Positions 1-8,639 of a DNA stretch of 15,878 bases are shown piece by piece. Under the pieces are notes generated by a model. It worked only from the letters and a program-made list of their open reading frames with translations, ran no database searches and had not been told where the DNA came from. Within the stretch, counting starts at the first letter, position 1, and every line of letters starts with the position of its first letter. Source of the DNA: Irineochytrium annulatum (Eukaryota > Chytridiomycota > Chytridiomycetes > Chytridiales > Chytridiaceae); assembly GCA_027600665.1 (NCBI GenBank), contig JADGJL010000670.1:1-15878 (forward strand), written 5' to 3'. The position numbers and the translations under genes are program-made.

Positions 1-1285
1 CCTCCATTCCCGCCCCCTTCCTTCCCGTTCTTCCCCTTGTAGACCTCGGGCAGGATGTGCATGGTTGCGACGTAGATGAACGTCCCTGCCGAAAAGAGCA
101 GCAGGACGCCCGTCCACTTTCTCATGCCTATAGGATCGTCCCAACCGGCATTCGAAAGCAGAGTGTAAGTTACAAGGGCGCCTACTGGCGCGGCCAACGA
201 GAAGGCCATTAGATGTTGCCGAACTGTCCGCCGTGAGTTCCCCTCGTTCATGAGATGCGTTGCAAGACCAAAGGCGCTGGGCGCCTTATGGAGCATGATG
301 GCGAGGAAAACGATGAGCTCCAGGCTCGCTTGGTCTAGGCAACTCGTTAAGCGAAGAAAAGGCCGCGGAGCCGCGCGGAAGGTCACTCACTGGAAGCAGA
401 AGCGGCTCCTAATGCAATCCCGTCAGCCGCGGCGTGTACAACCAGCCCAATCGTCGCGGCCATCTTCTTCTTCTCCCCTCTATTCGGCGGCGGGGCGACC
501 CCATCCTTCAAGTCCGCGACCGACACGTGGCTATGTTCATGCGCGTGCGCGGAACCGATCTGGTCGATCAGCAGCATGAACAAGAATCCCAGCATCAAAC
601 TCGGCCCAATGTATCCGTTCGCCTCCACGGCGTGCTCGTGATGCGCGTGCCCGTCCTCCCCTTCCTCCTCCTCCGCCGCAGGGGGCTCCTCAACCCGATG
701 ATACACGTGGCCGGAGCTGCCGGCATTCACCGCCGGCGCCTTCAACGCCGCGCGTCGAGCCGGTCCCTGCGGCTTATACATCGCGTATCCCGCCTCCTCC
801 CCCGACCGCGACTTCAGGCGCCGGCCCCTACCCGGAACGGGCACCGGCGGGTCACCCTCCGAACCCAGCGGGAAAACCGGTGACCGTTCGGGCACCACGT
901 CGGCCGCGCCGTGATCATGTACGTGATCATGCACATGATCGCCTGCGCCTTCAGGCGACATGAACTCCCTTCCGCCATCCCTAACCCCTTCTGGCTCGGC
1001 GCCCACGTTATCTAGTGCCGGCACGCCAGCTTCATTCTTGCCGTGGGAGTCGCCCGTATCCGAGCGAATGACCGAGGCCTCCTGGACCGCGTAGAGAGTC
1101 TCGACGCCCTCTGGGACGATCACGATCAAAGCCGTGCCGACGAGGAGGCCGGAGCCGAAGGTCGAGAGGAGGCGGAGCTTGTCTTCGGAGAAGTGGAGCG
1201 CCAGGGGGATGTTGCCGGCAGTAAAGGACCCGAAGAACATGCACAGGGACAGGAGCAGTGTCCATATAAACGCCTCCCTGATCAT
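1..1285 (-). CDS. ZIP9: ZIP-family metal transporter, ZIP9 (SLC39A9)/Atx2 type; 3' end beyond the window
   Basis: This is a membrane transporter that moves zinc or manganese into the cytosol, typically from the Golgi or secretory pathway in the Atx2/ZIP9 subfamily. Exons are 391-1285 and <1-334, joined by a 56-nt GTGAGT...TAG intron; about 409 residues are visible. Residues 7-30 and 39-62 form the first two membrane segments, including the subfamily pattern LLVGTALIVIVPEGVE. A long hydrophilic loop (about 65-225) carries histidine clusters at 117-125 (HVHDHVHDH) and 213-218, with another at 247-253. TM3 is at 227-244, TM4 at 280-295 contains VHAAADG (metal-site His/Asp), and the second exon opens with TM5 containing LHKAPSAFG. 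The frame stays open to the window edge. The ATG at 1285 is the first in frame and aligns with the family N-terminus. The loop is longer than in human ZIP9 (about 307 aa in total). Metal specificity cannot be read from sequence. Confidence 0.93.
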
Positions 1286-1299
1286 AAAGTCAGTGGCAT
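1282..1299 (-). promoter_or_regulatory. Five-codon upstream ORF whose stop overlaps the transporter start (ATGA)
   Basis: An ATG at 1299 opens a frame of five sense codons (M-P-L-T-L). Its TGA stop (1284-1282) overlaps the transporter start codon (1285-1283) as ATGA. The upstream ATG has A at -3, whereas the main ATG has T at -3, so scanning ribosomes should often use the upstream one first. Such an arrangement can reduce or condition translation of the main frame. It only matters if the transcript starts upstream of 1299, which the sequence does not show. The rest of the 264-bp gap to 1550 holds no recognisable gene. Confidence 0.4.
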
Positions 1300-1549
1300 G
1301 CTTTCTTCTCAGATCTTTACATGGTGAGCTCGAGATCGCGAGCAGGAACGCCAGGATCAACCTTCCAACGCCGCTTATTTGGTACGCGGTCAAAACTCGA
1401 CCGAAAGCTAGGCAGGAAAGTTTAAGAGAAACCTGAAGTATCGAATGTTGAGAGCCTTGGCAAAAAGCCGAACACAATAAGGTGCGAAAGTATGTTTAAA
1501 ATATGATATGCAGATTAACGAGAATGACGGGTTGATGCTGCAAAACTAG

Positions 1550-4500
1550 CTACATGATCAAGCACTCCTTTGTCTCCACGAACTTCTGGATGTTCTTGTA
1601 ATCCGTTCGAGCGGCCAGCAGCTCGTATATCTCCTCCGGCCGCAAAGCCCCTTGGTATCGTTCCGCGTCATGAACCATATTCCGCAACTCCGTCCCTCCC
1701 TCTGCTAAATACAAGTTCCCGAGCTCCTTAAGAACCAGGAAGAGCTTGCTGACGGCCTGCACTCGTAACGTGCTCCCCCATTCGTGGAACCGGTTCAAGT
1801 CGCAGATCAGCTGTGTCGCGCCCGCTGGGCTTATCTGCCACCGCTTGATGTTTTTGCAAATGACGCTGCAGACCGCGTTAGCATGACCGAACAGTAATAT
1901 GTATCACATACTTAAACAACCGGATGGCAACTTCTCCCAAAAAGACCTCAAGTGTATCCTTATTCGTAGAACCCGTCAACAATTTAACATGTGCACAAAG
2001 ACATTCCACAACAGTGGCGCACGCTTTCGTTGGGCGGAGGTCGAAAACGGTTTGGTTGTCGGGAGGGTTGTAATCGGTAGGACTGTGCATTTGGTCCATG
2101 ATATGATCGCATTGATTGATAAGAACTTGGATTGATTTGTCCATCCCAGAAGCAACGTTGTCATCCGAAGATCGATCGAAGGACTTCTTATCCACCATGA
2201 TATCGGACAAAAAGTCGTTCTCATCTATCCACGGTTTCTATAGCGACCGTAGTCAGATAACAATTTCCGTGGCAAATACATACCACATCTTCGGCGTAGT
2301 ATACGTCCACCATTTGGTGAATGAGATCCGAGATGTGGACAAGCTCGAAGAATTGCAACGAATCCATATTGACGGACTTCTCGTTATCCGGAGACCAGTT
2401 ATCTATTGGCACGGATCGGCTCAACCGCGAAATTGCACTTCATCATGTTAAAAACGCAAGTGACAATTCGCGATAGCTCTTACGTTTCGAAAGCCGGTCT
2501 CATGTGGCGCTCCCCTATCGCGTGTAACAGCTTACAAAATACCTGCCCAACGTTATTCCGTCTAGAGTGACCAGTAAGCAATGATACAATGTTGATAATG
2601 TGCCTTACAATCGTTTCGGGTCCACCGCTGACGTGATCACCAAAATGCGACCTAACGCCTCCTTATTGGCATGCATAAGCTTCAGCGAGAGTTCCAAGGA
2701 GACGAGCGAGCCGATGGAGTCGTCGTCTAGGTAGTACGTGATGGCATCGTCGATCTCCTCCTCATCCTTTAACCCGTCGTCCTTCTTCGTCGTTGACCCC
2801 GTCCCTATCCCAACCAGACCCGAGCCCATGATCGCCAGCGTCTTCCCCAGCGCCATTGGTGCGAACAGCACCGTCTTCATCGCGTTCATCACCTGGCGTT
2901 TATGTGCTTGCGCTTTCACGGCGTCCCCTAAATAGGATTCACCCTTCTCTCCCAACTTCGGCTTGACGTCTTTCTAAATGCAGCCGCGGCTGAAGTTAGT
3001 ACTTGTCCACAACGACACGAAACGAATCAATATAGTGAGAACTCACGCGCTTGTTCCACTTTTTCAGCTCTATGTCGAACTTCCGCCCCAGATGATTTAA
3101 CTCCAGCTCCATATACCCATCCGTGTAAGACTTAAACAGCGCAATGATCGACTCCTTGATCTTCGCCGTCCCAACCGTCACGTTCGGCTCCGCGACCGCG
3201 ATGTAGTCAAGAAACTGCGTGCAACAGTGCACGGCCGTCGCCAGCGTGTGCAGGTACACCCCACTCGTCTCCCTATCCCGCGCCGTCACTAGCACGGCCG
3301 ACAGGTACTCGGCGATCGAGTCCTCGAACACCTTCGACACGAACGCCGTCATGGCGTCCATCTCTTGCTCAAACACGAGCCCGACGAGCGTCGCCTGCTC
3401 CTTTGACGAGTTCAGCATGTGGTCCATGAACTTGGCAAATTCCTCCGCCAACGCGTAACCCGTCGCCGACACGGGCGCGAGTTGGGCCGCAGTCCCCTTC
3501 CCGCCTTTGCCACCTCCTCCCGCCGCCAGCCGTGGTAGTAAACTCGGGTTAAAAGTCTGATCAAAGAAGATAGGGTTCTTTGATATGAACAGCTGCACGC
3601 ACGCCGCGCCCCCGTTGAGCTTATAACACGCCAATGCATTTCGCCTCATCTCGTCCACCTTCTTCAGATCGTAAGCCCTCTCAAACTGCGCCAGTACCAT
3701 GCTCTCAAACCACTCCATCGTCGTCTCGAGCTGAAAGTTGATCTCCTCGCACGCCGTAATAAACCTCGCGAGCGAGAAGGCCCGGAGTTGTCGAAGCACA
3801 TCCGCGATCTCGATCAGATCCTGGTGGTCCTTGAAAACCTTGGAGTCCTTCTGCTTCTTCCGGAAGTCCAAGTAGTAGGGGCAGAGATGGCTGTACATGG
3901 CTTTAAAGGCATCGCGTGGTCTTACGCCGTTCAGCGCCTTGATGACCTGTGACCGGTGATGATCGATGGGGGCTTTGAGGGTAGTGTTCGTGAGGGGGAG
4001 GTTGGTCGGGGCCCGGCCAGCGCCTTGTAGGCCACCGGAGCCGATGGTGAGGGCAGATCGTTTTAGATTCGGGACGGTGGCCGTGATCCGTTGCGGTGAC
4101 GATGACGAGGAAGAAGATGATCGGGAAGAACCCATCGCCAACAAATCCAGCTGACCGTCCGACACTGACGCGGTGATCGGTGGCTCCCGTCCTGTGTTGG
4201 GTGTCTCCAGATAGTTGATGCCGCCCGGCAGCATGTTTCCACCGGGCATCTGCTTTAGCCTCGACGACAGCTTGCTGACTGCCGCCAGCTCCGCCTTTAT
4301 CTTCATCTCCTCTCTTACGACCTCCACGTCAGCGCGATCAGGCTCCGGATTCCGCAGCATGCCCATCACGACGAGCTTGTGCTCGTACACGTCGTCGTTG
4401 TATGCAAGGATCTTGAGCCTACGGGAGCATCGGGCGACCTTTGGCAAGTCTGGGACGGGCAGGAAGACGAAGATCCTGATGATAAGGTCGGGTGGGAGCG

Positions 4501-4735
4501 ACCCAAGGGAGAGGTTCTTCCCCGCAAACGACGGCGTGACTGTGGAATAGGATAGCGAGGGCGAAGAGGAGGATGCCGAGGCTGGAGAGCCCAGGAGCGA
4601 GGTGGTGTTGCGCGAGGTCGTTGATGAGGTACCGCCCCAGAACGGGGTCGACGCCGACACGGCACCGTACCCCGAGCCACCACTGCCCAGAACCTTCGAC
4701 ACGGAGACTGTCCGCTCCATGAGGATGGACTTCAT
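1550..4735 (-). CDS. RCY1: F-box protein of the RCY1/Pof6 family with Sec10-like exocyst domain and C-terminal CAAX box
   Basis: The RCY1/Pof6 family acts in endocytic recycling and plasma-membrane traffic; the F-box binds Skp1. Exons are 3047-4735, 2609-2973, 2484-2561, 2284-2437, 1912-2237 and 1550-1865, totalling 2928 nt (975 aa). The introns are 73, 47, 46, 46 and 46 nt. The F-box is at about 80-125 (LPPDLIIRIFVFLPVPDLPK...). Low-complexity Ser/Gly linkers flank it, including a run of eight Ser. A Sec10-like region follows from about 270 to the end, with family-typical stretches such as QLFISKNPIFFDQTFNPS, ELVHISDLIHQMVDVYY, KPWIDENDF and LLTGSTNKDTLEVF. The protein ends in CLIM (972-975), a CAAX box like that known for yeast Rcy1, implying prenylation. 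The start at 4735 is the first ATG (G at -3). The frame is open upstream for 51 codons back to the neighbouring gene's TAG, without another ATG. It lies tandem to and 153 nt from the remodeller gene. Confidence 0.93.
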
Positions 4736-4888
4736 GCCGCTGGCGCGATGGATGCCGGGTATCGCCTGTGTCAGCGTGATTGGCTTTGGTGCGGTTGCAC
4801 TGGCGCTAGAGATCAAGCCACTGAAGAAGCCTTGGGCAGTACACTCCCTTAATTTAGGTGGCCCTCGGCGCGTAATTATAAAAAACAA
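4736..4888 (-). promoter_or_regulatory. 153-nt spacer between the remodeller stop and the RCY1 start
   Basis: This spacer must hold the 3' end of the remodeller transcript and the promoter and 5'UTR of RCY1, unless the two are co-transcribed. Just inside it, on the minus strand, is a T-rich/TATAATT element (about 4872-4886), a possible TATA or 3'-end signal. I see no AATAAA. Read in the RCY1 frame it contains no stop codon, and it begins directly after the amber stop of the remodeller. Confidence 0.4.
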
Positions 4889-7800
4889 CTAAGCGGCGAC
4901 TTCCTCCTCCTCGACCTCCAAAAACCGCTCGGCCTTCCCCTTCCGGTCGTGTCCAATCCCAGTGACACCCTTACCTGCGCCCTCGCCCTCCACAGTGGCC
5001 GCCACGACGCGCCGCTTCCTGTCAAACGACTCCGGGCTCCGGTCCATGATCTTCTCCAGCTCTTCGTCGCTGATGACGCGATTCATCAAAATCATGTTCC
5101 GCTCGTCGGACGAAGGGTTGACCGCGGACAGGGTCACGGACTCCGCCTCGTCGGCGTCGAGGATCGCGGCAAGCTCGGCCAGGTTCGAGACACGCGCGCT
5201 GTTGTTCTTGTAGTAGTCGGATTTGCCCTTGAATTCGGCTAGCCGGACCAGTTAGATGTCATAAAAAATAAATTCAGCTTACACTTGTGAATAACGAGTT
5301 TCTCCAGCTTCCGCTTGCTGTTCGCCTTGTCCAGGATCTTCTTCTCGACAGTGCCGGACGTGACCAAGCGGTAAATGATCACAGGCTTCGTCTGACCAAT
5401 CCGATGAACACGGTCTTGAGCCTGCAGATCAACCTGTGGGTTCTGCACAAAGCTGTTAGCTCAGATCGCCATGGAAAGTGTAACAAACCCAGTCCGAATC
5501 AAAGATGATGACGGTGTCCGCCGCCGTCAAATTAATGCCCAGACCGCCAGCCCGCGTGCTCAAGAGGAACACGTTACAGTCCGTCGCGGTGTTGAAGCTG
5601 TGGATCTGTTCCCTCCTCTCCGCGATCGGCACATTCCCGTCAATTCTGCAGAATTTCAGTTTCTTCACAAACTCCAGCCAATCGGCCAATATATCCAGCA
5701 TCCGTGTCATTTGGCTGAAGATCAGCACCTTGTGGCCCCGCTCCAGAAGACGAGGCAGCAGACGCTCAAGCATGAGCATCTTGCCCGACGACGACACGAT
5801 GTCAGGCAGCCGAACGGCTACCTCGTCACTAGTCGAATCGGTCCCCTTGAGGCTCTTCCGGGCCCAACGACCGGCGGTCTTCCCGTCCTTCCCCTTCGCA
5901 AAATCGTCCAACTCCCGGTCCGCCTCTTCGCTCGGCACGTCGAAGAGATATGGGTGGTTGCAGATCTTTCGCAGCTGCATGACGACATTCTGCAGGTTCT
6001 GGTTGCTTACAATCCGGGCTGTTTTGGCTCTTGTAAGATACTAATAGCCATGGTGACCCAAACCAGATGTCATCTCGTCCTTCTTTGCGGGCAGCATGGC
6101 AGTCGCAGCGTCCTTCTCCGCCTTCTTCTCGATCATATCAAAGTACTTGTCGTCGGAGATCCTCTCCTTATAGCTCCCCACTTTCGTGAATACGCGGGAG
6201 GATCGCCGTCTCTTCTTCGGGTGGTCTTCGTCTTCTTCCTCCTCGTTCTCCGCTTCACGATCGCCCTCTTGCAAATCCCCGTCGTCGACGGGCTCCAACC
6301 CATCGGCGATGGCCATGTCGCTGCCGTTCGAACCCCCCTCTCCTGCCGCTCCGCCGCCGTTAGCAAGTCCCTTCTCAGCGTCCATCTTTTTAATAAGATG
6401 TTGCCGCAACCCGTTTACACCGCGCACGCACGCGTCATACAGCTCCTTCTGCTTCGGGACAAGCGGTGCAAAGAGAAGCATCTCGCGCTTCTTCGGAAGC
6501 TCAACAGCCACTGCGCGGAGTCAGCTAAGAGTAAGCTGTTGACGGCATACCTTCGGTCTTCACACGCCTTAGCAAGAAAGGCCTCAAAATTTGGTGGAGG
6601 TTTGAGATGACGGAGTCCTTCGACTCCTTGTCCAAAATCTTCTTCTCGTTCTGCTCGTCCTTCAGGTCCTCGAAGTCGAACCAGCCTTCGAAGTCTTCCA
6701 AGCTCTCAAAAATATCCGGCATCAAAAAGTTGAGCAGTGACCAAAGCTCCGCAAGGTTGTTCTGCAAACCATACCAAACTGTGTTAAATTTCAGCGTCAG
6801 AAGTGTGTTCAGACCTGAAGCGGTGTCCCAGACAGTATCAACCTATTAGCGCTCGGATACGCCTTCAATTCCTTCATCAATCGGCAATTTAAGTTCTTCA
6901 GTCGGTGCCCCTCATCGATAATTATGTACTTCCACTTGAACTTTTGTAGGTAGCGGCGATCGTTCATGACGATCTCGTAGCTCGTTACGACGATTGGAAA
7001 GTTCTTATTTAGGACGCTGAGACGTTCTCTCCGTATCGCGGCGCGTTCGGTGGTCAGGCCGTGATAAAGCACTGCGTTCAGCTTCGGTGCGAACCTATAG
7101 GCACGGTCAGCCGCGGTGTTGAATACTATCGCAATACTCACCGATGGATCTCTGAGATCCAATTGCTTAAGGTACTTAAAGGCGCCACGATGAGAAACGG
7201 GCCCCACACCTGCATCTCCGTCAGGTGCGCCAAAAACGCGATGGTCTGCAGCGTCTTGCCCAGGCCCATCTCGTCCGCCAAAATCCCATTCAGGCCTTGC
7301 TCCCAAAGCGAAATGAGCCACTCCATCCCGACGAGCTGGTAATCCCTCATAACGCAGCCCGTAATCATCGACGGCTGGCGATGCTCGGGCACGTGCGATG
7401 GACCGACTGCGGGCGCCTCACTCTCATTCGGCGCAGTGGGCGGGTCAGCTGACTTTGCAGCTTCCTCGGGCGCGGCCGTCGCTGGAACATTTGAGACGGC
7501 GAGGTCAACCAACGCGTTGGTCTTCTTCCCCTTCCGGCCCTGTTCAAGTATCGCGTGAGCACAACCACGTCGCGTCTCTAATGCGATATACCTTCTTCGC
7601 ATTCCCGCCGCCACCTCCAGCAGCCTTCCTCTTCTTCCCACCGCCACGCGTCGTGCGCCCCTTACTCGCGGGCGCGTCCTCCTCCTCTTCCTGGCCGTCC
7701 TCGAGCGCCGACGCCTTCGCGTCGCCCAGGAGGGTCCTCCCGCCCTCGAGTTGCTCCCTCTGCCTCAGCTCCAGCCTGCTGGCCAACCAGTTCGAGTACA

Positions 7801-8155
7801 CGCCAGCCTGGTTAATGAGGAACGTGAGCCGGCTACGGCGCTGCTGGGCGATGGCCTCGTTGAACTCTTCCTTGGACTGAAGGGATACGTGGGTCAGGTG
7901 GACGGAAATGAGGACGCGGTAACTCACCAGCTTCTCGAGTCTCTCCTGCTCTTCTTCCTCGTCGGCCTTCAGAAGCTCCTCTTCGACTTCTTGCATGTGG
8001 GACGTCACTGCTTCACTGTCATCAAGCGTGAGCTCCTGGGCCGGCCCCTCCTCCTCCTCGTCCTGCAGCGGAAGGGCGGCGGCGGCCTCAGCGACAATCT
8101 CCTCCATGGAGTCGGTGGCCGCGAGAGGCGCTGGAGGAATGGAGGTCGACATCAT
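4889..8155 (-). CDS. HELLS: SNF2-family ATP-dependent chromatin remodeller, LSH/HELLS/DDM1/Irc5 subfamily
   Basis: A nuclear DNA translocase of the lymphoid-specific-helicase type. Relatives support heterochromatin, DNA methylation and genome stability. Nine exons: 7928-8155, 7592-7876, 7142-7539, 6815-7094, 6551-6761, 6064-6510, 5489-6018, 5283-5442 and 4889-5238. They sum to 2889 nt (962 aa); introns are 51, 52, 47, 53, 40, 45, 46 and 44 nt. The N-terminus (1-75) is acidic and coiled-coil-like. The helicase core contains ADEMGLGKT (Walker A Lys266), DEGH (364-367), SGT (392-394), [18 protein letters not shown], the second lobe from about 618 ([13 protein letters not shown]), [18 protein letters not shown] and [11 protein letters not shown] (800-810). 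A charged insert (about 509-616) separates the lobes, with an acidic run followed by KKRRRSSR, a possible nuclear localisation signal. The order [12 protein letters not shown]...[14 protein letters not shown] and VIHKSEFKG is typical of LSH rather than ISWI or CHD, and no HAND/SANT/SLIDE or chromodomain is visible. The start may be 8155 or the adjacent ATG at 8152; an in-frame TAG lies about 40 nt upstream. Confidence 0.95.
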
Positions 8156-8639
8156 CGGGGCTTGGTCGTGTCCGAAGTGCGATGGATGTCCCTACAACTC
8201 TCTGGACTCGATGCGCACCAAGGCGGTAACATTACAAGGCACATCGGCTTTCGAGGCTGGGTTTAGTCGCCCAACCGAAAACCGCGTAAAGCTGAGATAC
8301 GGTGCAGATAAGTTGTAGTCCGAAGGGGGCTCCGCAAGCTGCTAAGAATGCCGCCTGCTCACGAGCTGGTCTAATATCTGGTCGAAGAGAGCGCGCAACA
8401 CGTAATCGCGTCTTCTGCAGATTGGACCAGTCGCCCGCGTGCAGGACCTCACGATCCCGAGAACGCAGGTCACAACCATCCTGGTCCCTGGGAAGGGCTG
8501 GACGAGTGGAACATCTGCTAATCTGGCCGTCCAGCTGGCATCCATCGTCAAGCTAGTCTCGCCGCCGATAGTCGTGGGACCATGGAGGTTGGGCTGGCGA
8601 GTGGTGAAAAGTCAATTGTGTTCCCCAACGACATAGCTC
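8156..8639. promoter_or_regulatory. Divergent intergenic region between remodeller and protease
   Basis: These 484 bp separate two genes transcribed away from each other, so they should contain both promoters. I see no clear TATA box or tRNA. On the plus strand an out-of-frame ATG at 8582 in a strong context (ACC before ATGG) opens an 83-codon frame that runs past the protease start and would act as an overlapping uORF if transcribed. On the minus strand a 67-codon frame occupies 8342-8545 and is listed separately. Confidence 0.5.
8342..8545 (-). CDS. Unrecognised small ORF, 67 aa (doubtful)
   Basis: I do not recognise this protein. From ATG 8545 it reads MDASWTARLADVPLVQPF, a hydrophobic strand-like stretch (RMVVTCVLGIV, about 23-33), and a helix-like C-terminal stretch (DYVLRALFDQILDQLV) ending in SRRHS. 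An alternative 38-nt GTGAGG...CTGCAG intron, starting after the codons for VLGI, would keep the frame open further to the left. It sits between two well-supported genes in a divergent promoter region. Frames of this size arise by chance in GC-rich DNA, so it may well be non-coding. No poly(A) signal or homology supports it. Confidence 0.18.
   Translation of the reverse strand: MDASWTARLADVPLVQPFPGTRMVVTCVLGIVRSCTRATGPICRRRDYVLRALFDQILDQLVSRRHS

Noticed and set aside
383..1477. Extending the transporter upstream of 1285 using the open frame to 1477
   Set aside because: There is no ATG in the extension, and the family N-terminus aligns with the ATG at 1285.
5471..6610. 379-codon plus-strand frame opposite the remodeller
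   Set aside because: It runs across exons and introns of the helicase gene and has no recognisable domain; the minus strand carries complete SNF2 motifs.
8140..8318. Plus-strand frame with a Cys-rich SCPKCDGCPY stretch suggesting a zinc ribbon
   Set aside because: It has only one short Cys cluster without a matching second half, and it overlaps the remodeller start on the other strand.
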